Source of the DNA: Aquatica leii
Taxonomy: Eukaryota > Arthropoda > Insecta > Coleoptera > Lampyridae
Length of the DNA stretch: 64,000 bases
Assembly (NCBI GenBank): GCA_035610365.1
Contig: CM069433.1
Span: 130,776,545-130,840,544 of the forward strand
Direction: 5' to 3'
Below, one piece after another: positions 44,256 through 56,000 of this stretch. The position numbers and the translations under genes were made by a program. Position 1 is the first letter of the stretch; each line of letters begins with the position of its first letter. Below the pieces are notes generated by a model, which worked only from the letters and a program-made list of their open reading frames with translations, was not told where the DNA came from and did not search any database.

Positions 44256-45073
44256 GAGACCGTTTGAGAGAGATATATATATTCCTTTAATTTAAAATAC
44301 TGTTTTAAGTCTGGATTCAAGTTTTTATCGTTTTGAGGCCATTGTGTTTTACAAAATTGCTTTATTTTGGATAAAACTAAGTCTTTATCCAAGCAGTTCT
44401 GAAAAACTTTCTTTTTTTCTTCCGATACATTTATGTTGTTTGAAAGACTATGAATCAAATATTCCATTTCTTTATCAATCGGAGTTGGATCATTTAATAC
44501 AAAGCGAGAGAGTACGTCGGCAACATACATTTTGCTACCGGGCACGTATTCAATTTTGATGTTATATTTTAACAGCTTTAGTAACATCCTCTGCAATCTT
44601 GCGCTAACTTTATCTAGATTTTTATTAAATATGGAAACTAATGGTTTGTGATCCGTTTGTACTACAACAGGTTTACTATAAACAAAATAATTAAATTTCT
44701 CAAAGGCAAACACTATGGCCAAGAGCTCCTTTTCTATTTGAGCGTACTTTTTTTCAGTTTCACTCAGGGATCTTGACACGAATGAAACTGGGTAATCCTG
44801 CAATAAAACGCAACCTAGTCCCTGACAGGAAGCGTCACATTGTATAACTACCGGCTTTTCCAGATCAAAAATTTTTAGTATTGGTTTACTAGTTATTATG
44901 GCTTTTAACTTTTGAAGTTCTAATTCATGACTATTATTCCATTCAAATCGAGCGTCGTTTCGCGTTAGATTTCGCATATTATATGTAAGCTGACTTAAAT
45001 TCGGTATAAATTTCGAAAAAAATTTGAACATTCCTAAGATTTTTAACAAGTCTTTTATTTGTAGGACTTTCAA
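44246..45073 (-). pseudogene. mag-type Gypsy reverse transcriptase end and RNase H
   Basis: Continues the polyprotein after a frameshift at about 45,070: FFSKFIPNLSQLTYNMRNLT (reverse-transcriptase connection), FDLEKPVVIQCDASCQGLGC (RNase H first Asp), EKKYAQIEKELLAIVFAFEK (Glu), VVQTDHKPLVSIF and YVADVLSRF (Asp residues). All RNase H catalytic residues are visible. The frame ends at about 44,246, where the integrase frame takes over. Confidence 0.9.
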
Positions 45074-45458
45074 GAGCCATTATGCTTTCGATGTTCTTTT
45101 TGTCAGGTTCTATACCCATCTCTGAAATTTTTTGACCCATAAACGTAACTTTTTTTAATTTATATTGAAATTTATTGAAATTAAACTTAATGTTGTATTC
45201 CAAAGCTCGTTCAAAAACCTTCTTTAGAATCTCATCGTGTTCACTTTCAGTTTTTGCTGATATTATTATATCATCAAAGTAGACATTGACACCATTAATA
45301 TTTCCGAAAATTTCATAGTTTTTTCTTTGAAAAATTTCTGGCGCAGAACTTATGCCAAAAGGCATTCTATTGAATTTGTATCGGCCAAATGGAGTGTTAA
45401 ATGTGCAGTAATCTGAGCTTTTGTCATTTAGCTTTAATTGCCAGAACCCATCTTTCAT
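44979..45458 (-). pseudogene. mag-type Gypsy reverse transcriptase, catalytic part
   Basis: MKDGFWQLKLNDKSSDYCTF, TPFGRYKFNRMPFGISSAPE, IFQRKNYEIF, and GVNVYFDDIIISAKTESEHD with the YxDD motif as YFDD (about 45,270). It is joined to the gag-protease frame by a frameshift at about 45,458. Confidence 0.9.
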
Positions 45459-47056
45459 GTCAATAACAGAAAAACAGCATTACCAGTTAATTTACATAAA
45501 ATATCATCACACTTTGGTATGGTAAAATATTCTCTACAAATATAATTATTCAAAGGTTTAGGGTCAATACATAATCTTAAGGTACCATTGGGCTTTTCCA
45601 CAATTACCAAACTGTTAACCCATTCTGTTGGGTAATCAACTTTACTAATAATTTTTTCAGTTTCTAAATTTACCAGACTATTTTTTAGTCTATCGTGTAA
45701 AGCCAATGGCACCTTTCGTTCGAATTGTACAACTGCTATTGCATCAGGCTTCAATTTTATATTAACTTCCCCTGGTATTTCACCTAACCCTTGAAAAACG
45801 TTTTTATACATTTCAAAAATAAAATGCTTATCCTTAGGTAGTGTATCTAAGGATCGCACAGCAGCAACATGATCTGCCTTATATATTAGGTTGAATTTTA
45901 AGCAATCACTTAAGCCTAACAAAGGTTCTGAATTGAAATCTACTACTAAAAATTTTATAAGTCTAGAAACATTCTTATAACTACAGTTAAAGGTTACCTG
46001 ACCTACTGGTTTAGTCTTAAAATTCCCATAAGATACCAGTGTAATTGGTGTTGATCCAGTTTGAATAAAACTTTGATTTTCTGGACTTAACTTTGATATT
46101 GGAATTATACTGGATTCAGCCCCGCTGTCTAACTTGAACATTATTCTTTGTCCATTAACAATTAAGTCTTGACGCCAACATCTTGTGTTTGTTAACTTCG
46201 CGGTGTTTTCGTCTACGACAACTTCAAGTTCGTCATCTATGGTTAATTCTTTAATATCCCTAACATTGCTAAAAAAGTCTCCACTGTGATGACCATAACT
46301 ATGTTCTTCGGTATTCTTGTTATCATATCTTCCTCTATACCCTCCATAACTTCTATCCTTTTGTTCAAACCGACATGCCCTAGCAAAATGATTCCGACCT
46401 TGGCACTTTGCACAGGTTTTATTGGTCGCTGGACATTTTCCAGGTGAATGTGTATAAAGACAATTTTTACATTCAATTTTCTTAACTACCGCACTTATTT
46501 CTTCCTCTTCTGACTTTAATAATTTTACGTGTTCCTTACTTATTTCAATCGACTTGCAATATTCTATAATTTTGGATAAGGTTATACCTGTTTCCCTTAA
46601 TAATCGTTGTTGTACGATTTTGTCTGCAATACCCAGAATCAATTTGTCTCTGATCATACGTTCCTTGTATGATTGCATGCAGCCTTCTTTTTCACATTCA
46701 AACTCACACAATGCAGCTTGCTTTTTTAATTCGGTTACATATGAATCTACACTTTGATCTTGCTGCTGAACTAGATTATTAAATTTAAAGGTTTCCATGG
46801 TAACATTTTTTTTTGGTATATAGTAGTCGTCAAATGATTTAATTAAGGAAGCGAGGTCTTTTTTATTTTCTTCACCGAACGTATTATAAATGTCCATACC
46901 GTTATCTCCAATCACATTTAAGAAAACAGCTATTTTAACATTTTCATCAATGGTTGCCTTACCAGATGCTTTCAAATAAATTAAAAACTTTTGTTTCCAT
47001 TTCTGCCATGAACCAGCATCAATAAATTCAAGAGGCGTTGGTGCACGAAACTCCAT
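45455..47056 (-). pseudogene. mag-type Gypsy gag, protease and start of reverse transcriptase
   Basis: 533 codons from ATG at 47,056: MEFRAPTPLEFIDAGSWQKW. Capsid-like region to about residue 190; two zinc knuckles at 196-228 (CKNCLYTHSPGKC and CAKCQGRNHFARAC); protease with MFKLDSGAESSIIP (DSG at 310-312) and LLGLSDCLKF. The first reverse-transcriptase motifs are KVPLALHDRLKNSL and GTLRLCIDPKPLNNYI. Gag and pol are in one frame, as in mag-type elements. Only a frameshift at the 3' end (about 45,458) breaks it. The low damage suggests a recent insertion relative to the other elements here. Confidence 0.9.
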
Positions 47057-47161
47057 TTTTTTTACGCGGGATCGTTTCTATGTAACACGCAGATGGAATC
47101 TAATTTGTCTATGAATGGAATATAGCAATGCAACTTGTATAAGATATTATTCCGTTTTTAG

Positions 47162-47175
47162 CACTTCTGACACCA
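47162..47175 (-). other. tRNA-Leu type primer-binding site
   Basis: The minus strand reads TGGTGTCAGAAGTG, complementary to the 3' end of insect tRNA-Leu (…CACTTCTGACA plus CCA). It lies just upstream of the mag-type gag and directly inside the LTR. Confidence 0.7.
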
Positions 47176-47351
47176 TGTTTTATCTTTATATTACTTATAA
47201 CAATAAGTACACAATTGGTTAATAATAATGTTTATTTAGCAACAAGCGCCATTACACCTCTCAAGTTGGTATCGTCTCCCCCCCCCCCCCGTTCATCCTT
47301 CCGCAACGCCAACTCGTTATTCGACGTGTTGCCACGTTTACAATATATAAC
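47176..47351 (-). repeat. 5' LTR of mag-type Gypsy, boundaries inferred
   Basis: On the minus strand a TG...CA segment (TGTTATATATTG...ATAAAACA) ends directly at the primer site. It contains a run of 13 C on the plus strand (47,278-47,290). No second copy is visible at the 3' side of the element, so the outer boundary is a guess. Confidence 0.45.
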
Positions 47352-49600
47352 AGAAGATGCTTCCTTTCAAATTTTTATTCATGTCTCATTTGTAACCACA
47401 AGGTTAACATTTATAGAACTTTTTTTGTGTTAATTATCAAATTTTTTAACAATATTTTAAATTTGACAAATGAAAGATTGTTGTTAGGCTTCTAATATAT
47501 TTGGAACAATTTGGCTTAAATCCAGTTCGTTGATTCTAACATCTTAATTTTGATTAATAAGTTTGTGTAGAAAGGTCCAAGTCTATATTTAAATATCAAA
47601 CAATATACTTAATTTTTTTTTAGAAATACTTACACCTATGATAAACACAATGATGAAATGATTCTAAATCTCAAAAAATACGTAATACAAAGTTTTCTAA
47701 TTCAAATCGACTAAACAATAACATCATTTAACAACAGATCTCAAAAACCAATTAATTTAAATAATGTTTTTGCTGTTTTTACATTAAAAGTGCCTGTCGG
47801 ATCTCTCGTTTTTAAATGAGAATACAAAATAATTACAAATGCGTTTTTAAATTGATTAAATAATTTTTGTGAAATCAAAATCAATGAAACATTGTCCACC
47901 TAACTAATTTAAATGGTAGTATTTTACTAATTACGTTAACTGGAACCTGTTAACGTTTGCAGCTACAAAATTTAAAAATCTTATTTTCAAAATTTAAGTG
48001 CATTTTTGTATTTTAATCAAGTTTTAAAAAAATAATGATAAAATTGAAATAAAGTATACTGCACGCCGCTTATTGGAATTACGGATAATGTTATCAGTAG
48101 TGTAATGTTACCACTTTATTAAAGAACGGGCTGAACGTATGCTACTACATAGAAAAAACATCGTTTATAATAACCATAATTTCTGATTATGTTATCCATT
48201 TTCTTCTCAGGTTTGTTTCTATACATGAACAATAACCTATTTTGCATGAATTTTTTCATCGTGTAGTTAGAACTAAAGTAAAAATCATAACTATAATTTA
48301 ATTTTTTTATTCACGGCGTCAACAAACTTAGGAGACTATTTAATCTACTGTTTTTTTGTTTTTTATCTACTACTTGTAATCCGCTAAAAATATCAGCAAC
48401 CCAAAGGTTGCTATGTACTAAACTAACTTATATAACAAAAAGAACTTTTTAATTTCTGCTGAACAATTAAAGGGTGTTATGTAAGTGGTATGTTATGGAG
48501 TTATAAAGAACAAGGAACCGAAAAATGTTAGCGATTGGCCTTGTATATATAAGGAAAGATAACAATTTAGATACAAATTGAAAAATGTATTTAGGTAATA
48601 GATAAGATAATCTAGAATTTGTTTTCTCATAACAGAACGCGTATTAGTGAATTATTTATTCAAAGACGATGTGTTTAATAGTTTAATAAATAACTTTTTA
48701 CTATTTTGGAAGTGTCTAGTAAACTTAATTAATCTTTCTTTTTGGTAAAAATTTGACTTTGACCATCGACGCCAGTGCGAACTTCTACTGCTAGAAGATT
48801 ATAAAAGTTATCGCTCATAGCTGTCAGTCAAACTTTCTGAATCACTGCTTTGGCTCTTTAGTTAGATTAAAAAAATTTTTAACAAAAAAGTAGGTAATAC
48901 TTAAAAATTAAATTGCAGAAGAGGGCATAAAAGATTTAGCTTTTAGGTCCTTTAACTTAAGAATATGAGCAAACAAGTTTTTAAGTCCTAAAAAATTACG
49001 GTTTTTAACGGAATCCAATGTTTTAAAAATGTGATACACTACAAAGTAATTTTTGTAATCGTAACTGCAGCATATCGTAAAAAGTAAACATGTTTGCTTT
49101 GCAGTTTGTTAACTATATTTAGCAAGTTGTCAGTAGTTGTACTCTTAAGATATTTTACAACATTGATTTATAGTAGCGTTGGTGTTCGACACGATCTACA
49201 TTACGATTTTGTTACAAATTAATCTTCGCATTAGTATTACTTCTTCCAATTGTCTGTATTGAATTTTGCCAGTTTCAATTGCTTCTGGTTATGGGCACGG
49301 TAATTTACTTGAGCATAATTTTACTACATCAGAGCTCAATATAGCTAGATTTTCGAAACACCGAAATTAGTAACTCTTAATTTAAATGTATGGACCGTAC
49401 AAATTGATTTAATAAATAAATTGTTAAACGTATCTAGTAGTACAAAGCTGGAACCACAGTTAAATATCAAAAAACCGATTGTTGCTTCTGACGACAATAA
49501 GATAGTTAAAGTAAACGCGTTCAGTTTAATAAAGTAATTTGAAATGTGTTTTCGTTTATATTTCGTATATATGCTCAAAGTCATGGGAGTTTAGGTTTTG
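47352..49600. other. AT-rich DNA, no gene seen
   Basis: No supported coding or structural feature. Confidence 0.5.
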
Positions 49601-49609
49601 TCAGCAGAA

Positions 49610-50690
49610 GAGCTGGAAAAATGCAAAACATGTGCAGCGATTATTTATCAATGTTTTAGCTGTTTTAACGCCTGATCATTGAAAGCTAGCAAATTAGTCT
49701 GTGTACACTGTCTGCTCCACTTTCTGTTTGCTTGAATTCCTTTAGATGTTTTCACTTTTCGTTATGCCTTGTTCCACTCTGGATGTAGAGTTGTTTCTAA
49801 AACGTAAGCAGCGATTCCACTAATATCAAGAATATTCATTAAAAGGCAAACATCTTTTGCACATATATTTGTGTTGCTTATTGGCATTATTACTACAATC
49901 TGTTGTTCTATTGTGTTTTGGTATATACGATGTCAACGATGCTTATGGAGTAAATCCAAAGATATATGTATTTTCTTCTGGATTTTTCTTGTCGGCTCCA
50001 AAAAAACCTGTAAAATAAATAATTGTCAAAGGTAATGCTTTTGTTTGTTTTATAATATCGCTCTACAAGTTTTGGTACAACACTATTTGCTAATCTCTTA
50101 GCAATCGTGGTCTTTTTTCTTCTGGTGTAAGAAATTCTATCAAATCGTTAACAGATTTCCGAGTTGCAAACCCACCAAACTTTCATTCCATATTTGTCCA
50201 GTTTAGATGGAATGTACTGCCTGAATCGAGACTGGAATAAGCTGTTTTTCTAGGCAAATAATGTTTACGCAAGTTGTTATTTACTGGTTTCCATACGTCT
50301 AGTATGGCCAATTTTTTGCGCCTTTGTGATGTGGTATTTTTTATTGTTAAACTGTATAACTTGTAAAAGTTGGTTGAACCTTTTCAATCCCATTGTTGAT
50401 TTTAATATTGATAATCTTTAGATTGTATTCTAAAAAACACCATAGTTGCAATCATTTGTACTTAAATGGCACCCTGTTAGTAATAAACCAGAAAAGGCAT
50501 ATAATTTTGTAGAATCACACGACTTCCAGGTTGCAACAGTTCTTCTAGCTTCTACATTTGTTTGAAGTACAATGTCTTCCATTATAGATTCATTCATAAA
50601 TAAATAAAGTAAACTAATTGCGTCATTTACCGTTTTACCCGGTGGGAACACAACTTTGAGTAATTTTGTCTTGATGTTATGCGACCTTAT
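49610..50690 (-). pseudogene. piggyBac transposase relic (copy 2)
   Basis: Read downward from 50,690: VFPPGKTVNDAISLLYLFMN, ESIMEDIVLQTNVEARR, KLYAFSGLLLTGCHLSTNDC (N-terminal DDE_Tnp_1_7 region), MGLKRFNQLLQVIQFNN, then FQSRFRQYIPSKLDKYGMKV, WWVCNSE (the RFRQYIPSKPxKYGIK motif), and near the end LLMNILDISGIAAYVLETTL, HPEWNK. Order and motifs match piggyBac. Stops and frameshifts are throughout and the catalytic centre is largely missing. It is of a different lineage from copy 1, judging by the motif wording. Confidence 0.75.
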
Positions 50691-50899
50691 TTATCCTTTT
50701 GAACAAGGTTGTGGTTTCATCACTTCTAAAATATTTTATTTTTACTTACAATAACAGATGTGGATGTTTCTTTGTTTTCTTTTTTGTCACCTCCTTCTTG
50801 CACATCATCGGTTTCACTTTCAGTTGATATTCTTTTTCGGAATCGAATACACTGCTTGAATCAGAGTTAACATGCTTATTAAACTTTTATTTGTGGTAA

Positions 50900-51150
50900 T
50901 TTCTACCAATCCCAAATAACAATGAACATTGGCTGTTGATCGACTAGGTATTGAGCTAATGATTCTATATCTATATTTATATCTATTATTATATGCAATT
51001 ATGGGCAAATTACCTTTTACTGTGGTAACACTTTTATTTTTATAAATATTGACCCAATATTGGATTTCAATATATCGTAAAATGTTGCATACTCGGACCA
51101 ATGTTGAGCAAGTTTTATCCAATAATGGCCCAATATTTTATTGCTATTGG
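50900..51150. repeat. CCAATATTGG-rich repeat
   Basis: GACCCAATATTGG (51,052), GGACCAATGTTGAG, CCAATAATGGCCCAATATT and CTATTGGGG follow one another. An almost identical inverted motif is at 25,036-25,054. This looks like a small dispersed element with internal palindromic repeats. Confidence 0.4.
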
Positions 51151-51589
51151 GGACGTGTTACCGTTTTAGTACGTTTGTACTAGACCTACTACTTTTAGTA
51201 GCCAATCGTACTTTTATATTGAGTATATCTAGTACTTTTTTTCTTTTTGTAATCAACATTATTTTTTAATTGTATTTTCAGTTTTTAGAAACAATCTGAC
51301 AAATGTTTGAGAAACAAATTTTTTCCAAATATTTTAGTTAATCAAAGTTATAGAAAGGTGGTCGCACTGCACTGTCTTGTCATTTCGACTCATTTCTATT
51401 AAACTGTCAATAGTGTCAATTTTCACTTTTTTCTCTGCATTTTTCTAACCTCTAACAAACGAACAATGACATTCAACTTATGATTAATGATTGAACTGAA
51501 TTGAAACAGGAAAGTTAAAAATGTCTTTTTTGCTAATGAATGCTATTGTCATGATAAGTAAGAAAACGGTCTATTAACAAAGTTTAAAG

Positions 51590-52600
51590 AAGTGAATCCA
51601 CACATTTTTCCAATGGACTGCGTGTGCCATAGTTTGGATTTATGTAGTTTGAGAGTTGCTTCAAAGTTTGTTCATGATGTCTATGGTCATTTTGCGCATA
51701 GCGCCTAACGCAAGTTTGTTTTCCAAAAATGTCAAGGCTTTTGTGAAGTTGTTACACATATGCTATTGAGACCGTCTCATACAAGGTCTTTGAAGGTGAG
51801 CATTTTTTTTTGTTTGTTGTATTTTGTTTGCGTTAATACAAGTCTTATTTGAATTAAGAGTATGTTTGATCTAATTTGGAACAATGAATTGCTCTTATTA
51901 AATACTTCAATGAGATAAACGGAGGCGATAAATCACCGACAATGCAAAACATGCATTGGAACAGTATGTTCTTAAGTTTTACCTGTGTTTTTTGTTGTAC
52001 ACTTTGAATATAGTGTGCAAAATGAATGTTGAATTCCAATTAGAGCAAGTGAAAATTCACCAATTGCATGATCGAATGGCATCTTGTTATTCAACATTGT
52101 TAAAAATTTACTTAAACACACGTATGTTTTAATTGGGTAGTCAACCCTAAGCATGTCAGTCATTATTGAACTTCGTTGACGACTTGTACGTGGGATCTCA
52201 AAGTGAAATACTTATATTGTCTAGAAACTATCGATAAAGAACATTAAATCATTAAAAACTCAAGCTTTATACTATTACGTCAAACTATGTCTCCAAATAA
52301 GCAAGCGATATGATTTTGATAGCTCAATTTTGTTTAATTGATCTGGTCAAAATTTTCCAAATCTCTACACAGATTTGAGTCTGCTCAACATAGAGTTTTG
52401 GTTTCAAGATTTGAATAAAAGTAACATCAGATTTTTTTGGCAAGTGTTTCCAACTTTTCTGAAACCATACTTTTGCTTGCCGCATTCGTCTGCTGAAGTA
52501 GAACGCGTTTTTAGCAAATTAACAACATAAAAACAAAAGTACAAAACAAATTAAAAACATCAACAGTTGAGACACTTTTTTTGGCGAAAGGTTTTTTGAA
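51590..52600 (+). pseudogene. hAT transposase relic, C-terminal half
   Basis: VNPHIFPMDCVCHSLDLCSL (about 51,593), ...RPSHTRSLKV, a long decayed part, KRYDFDSSI (about 52,305), then FLKPYFCLPHSSAEVERVFS at about 52,460-52,520, KLTT and further decayed tail. The CHSLDLC and PHSSAEVERVFS strings are the mid-catalytic Cys-His region and the hAT C-terminal dimerisation domain. The N-terminal BED finger and first catalytic Asp are not visible. Flanking ACTAGA / AGTACTTTT motifs at 51,170-51,240 and 52,910-52,970 may be subterminal repeats of the same element. Confidence 0.7.
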
Positions 52601-53427
52601 GGAAAATGGTGAAAAGATTTATGCTTTTTTTTATTTACTAAACACACCAACAACAAACAGACCAACAAACAAAAAAAAGAAGCCGAGGAAAAGAATAACA
52701 ACTTGAGCTACAGAAAAGAAATTTCGATTACTTTTCTTCAATAAGCTTCATAATTTATTATTAATTTAGGACGTTGTTCGTACACACAATATTGCTATTA
52801 CTATTAACGTGCAATCGATACCATCAATGCATTTGGTTTTTGTTATAATATTTAATAGGTATTATATTTTTGTTTCAAATATATTAAGCATAAACTTTTT
52901 TAACATAGCACTTTTAGTACTTTTTCTTAAATCTAGTATATTCTGTTGGAGAAATCTAGTAATATAAAATTTTGTGTGTCTGTAAAGACAGTACAGCAGT
53001 GTTTCTAAGCATTTTTACAGCGTGCAATAAACTTCAACTTACGCCTACAAAAGCATTATGTATCCTTGTAGGGCTTTTATGTAAAGGAGTTTGGCAGATT
53101 CCAAATTACTGTTTTTATTTTGTTTATATATACTGCCGTCAGTTTATATGGAATAAGAGACAGAACGAAAAATGAATTTTTTTTTAAATTTCTTCCAGAA
53201 TGTGTAGTATTTCTAAATACCCTATAAGATTTTTATTGTAGTTATCTTGAAGCGCCGCTTTGATAAAAACACGTTACTATATTTTTTCTTCATGAACAAA
53301 TATAGTAACAATCTAAATCACCGAATAATTAGTAATACAATTAGTATGAAAACTTTCCAACTAATGTAAAACTGGGAAGAGATGGTTTTAGAAGGTTTAT
53401 AGTTATTGATGTTTTTAAACATGAGAG
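52601..53427. other. no gene seen
   Basis: AT-rich spacer. Short low-complexity frames only. Confidence 0.45.
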
Positions 53428-54838
53428 CACAGAGAGAAATCTTTGTATATTTTATCTACAATTGTTAATCAAAAGTGCACAAATTGGGTCTGAAAAAGTG
53501 ACAAGACCAATTTGTGCAGTTTTATTGCATTCATTTGTGTAGAATAAATTGTACAGCTTTTTTAACAATTTGCAGTAAAGTTTTGCACAATGTTGTGATA
53601 CCTTTTTAAAACTATGCTTGAAGTATTTTTACCCAATGGTATGTTAAATGTCTAACAGCGTTACGTTATCTAGACCCATATTCTCTTTGGTTAATTTTGC
53701 ACAATATTGTGCAAATTATTATTATTTCGTTTAGCTTCTTATTGTACAACTTTATGCATCTTGGTTAAATGTTATTTACTTAAAAATAACATATATTGGG
53801 TAAATTGTCAATAAAACATTACAAATCTTAAAAGCATTATTTATTTACATTTAAATGGTATACTTATTTTATATACTTATTCTTTTCGTCGAGGGATATC
53901 TTAAAATTCCATTACTTGTTGTTATCGATTCACACAGATTTTTTATAAATGTGGTTGATTTGCCCGCTACAGCTACAGCAGTTAGCAGTCACATTTTTAA
54001 TAATGTTTTTGCTTCGAAATGATGGTTTTCTTCAATTTCGATTTCATGTTGATAAATAACAGCTGAAACAATACAGAAAGTAAGTAATGTAAAATCTCCA
54101 GCAAAAATTAGCTGTTGTTCGTAGAATTAAGTTAACACTAGAATTAAATACAGATTTTAAAGCGATGAATGAGGTTATGCAAAGGTTATACTTAAAAAAT
54201 GTTATAAATACACTTACCTGGTTCAAATAACAGCGTTTAAAAGTCTTGACAGAAACTGACTGAATAACTACGAATTTTTCAGAAAACAGGAGGTAAAGAT
54301 GTAAACAAACCCAACGCAATCAAGGAATTTTGATTGTAGACATTTTTTCAAGCGGATATACTTGCTAATTGTGATTGGTTGAAACATTTATCTCTTCAAA
54401 TTTTTAAAGTTAGTTCACATATTTTCCGAGAACTTTGTTTACTTCGACGCTCTGCATGCGGTCTGTAATCTGTATAAGTATCAACATCAGCGTCTTTACA
54501 TACAACGCGTTATCGCTTATCGTTATCGTTCAATTTTTTTCTTTGTTCCGAGTTTAAAAGAATTGCATAATCTTATTGTAATTATCAAAGCTGTACGAGA
54601 AACTAAAACAAAATTGTGCAAAATACTAGCACATTGTTGTCGAATACAAAACATACTAAAGTTTATAATATTTTTCAAACAATTTGTCAAATAAAACTTC
54701 ATAACCTATTTATCCAAACGTATTAAATAAAAGCGTGCAAGCCTATAGTATAAATATAAACAATTGTAGTAATATCATCAACAATACAGTTATGCACAAT
54801 GTTGTGCAAAATTGTGATACAGCATTTCTCTCTGTGAG
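53428..54838. mobile_element. non-autonomous element with palindromic TGCACAAT repeats
   Basis: Ends: CACAGAGAGAAATC...TGTA from 53,428 and the inverse TACAGCATTTCTCTCTGTG to about 54,837. Inside each end are palindromic TGCACAAT-xTTGTGCA motifs: 53,584 (imperfect), 53,696-53,715 (20-bp perfect), 54,612 (imperfect), 54,793-54,808 (perfect). A hairpin TGCACAAATTGG...CCAATTTGTGCA lies at 53,476-53,520, and GTGATAC occurs at both ends. No transposase frame is present. The target duplication is unclear. Confidence 0.65.
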
Positions 54839-55790
54839 CTTAAGTGTACGTTAGCTATTTTTGCTTGGACAACCGCAACTTACTACTTTGGAAACAACGT
54901 AATCAACTTTTTTTTCAGTTTATTTGCAACTGTTTTATTTCTTTTTTTGCCATTTCTTTATAGTTTTTGCCACTTAAACTGGGTTTCTAATCTGACATAA
55001 TTCTATATTCCTAAAAAACATTAGTTATTTTTAAAATTTGTATTTTTATTTATGAGTAACGCAATGCTAATTTCATTAATTTGCTCAAGAAATTCATCAG
55101 CAAAAACCTTCTTTTTAGTATATAATTAAAAAAACAATTGCTTATAATTATGATTGATTTAGATTGTTTTGAAAAAACTATTAATAGTATTTTAAAATTT
55201 TATTTATTTAAATTAAAAATCTACAATTTGCAATTTGACCGTTCTCGTATTGACCAATTCTGATTTGGTTTAAACAAAAAATATTTTTTTGCACTACTAG
55301 ATCATGTTCTCCTAATTACTATGCTTGTTTTTAAGACGGTATATTTGATTTACTAGTTGTTAGGCGTAGCTCGTCTGTAAGTGATTTATTTACCGTTCTA
55401 GAACGGTAAGTACAGGTAAGTAAAAAAATAAATAAAAACTGCATTTTGACGTTTATTAAGATAATGTAATAAGATTCAGAAAAAAATGTTTCTATTGTGG
55501 AAAAAGTAACATAATCATCACGAACATTAAAGGCTCTAAAGGTCTCAGACATATTGAAGACTTTGCTTTGCTCAGTCCGGAAACATTGTCTTCGACCGGT
55601 AAAAAGCCTTTACTGTTCTTAATACTAAATATACTGTTATAAGATTTCTTTCAAATGTTGATTTGGTCATAACGCACAACCCACTTTTTATCAATTTGGT
55701 TATGATCGTATTCGCTTGCTAATACTTTTTGGTCAGAAAATTTTTTGTGACCATACAAAATAAGACAAAGGTTATTTGTTCTGATAATCA
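54839..55790. other. no gene seen
   Basis: AT-rich spacer without supported features. Confidence 0.45.
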
Positions 55791-56000
55791 GCCTTATCAT
55801 GTATCATCTTACTTTACACACAACGTGCACGTTGCGAGAATTTCACGTTACCTAACCACTAACTAACCACACACTAACTTAAGTACCACTACCATTCGAG
55901 GTGTTGTTAACCCTTGTTATTCTTGTTATAACCTCACTTTAAACGCAGTTTACTTAAACCTGTTTAGATGTTGTTTTACTATTTGGTCAAATTTTTATTA

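Noticed and set aside
52990..53010. CAGTGTTTCTAAG as a second hAT end
   Set aside because: It resembles a hAT start but points away from the hAT relic at 51.6-52.6 kb and has no partner.
54044..54319. 91-codon minus-strand frame inside the palindromic-repeat element
   Set aside because: Cys/Phe/Leu-biased chance frame, no transposase motif.
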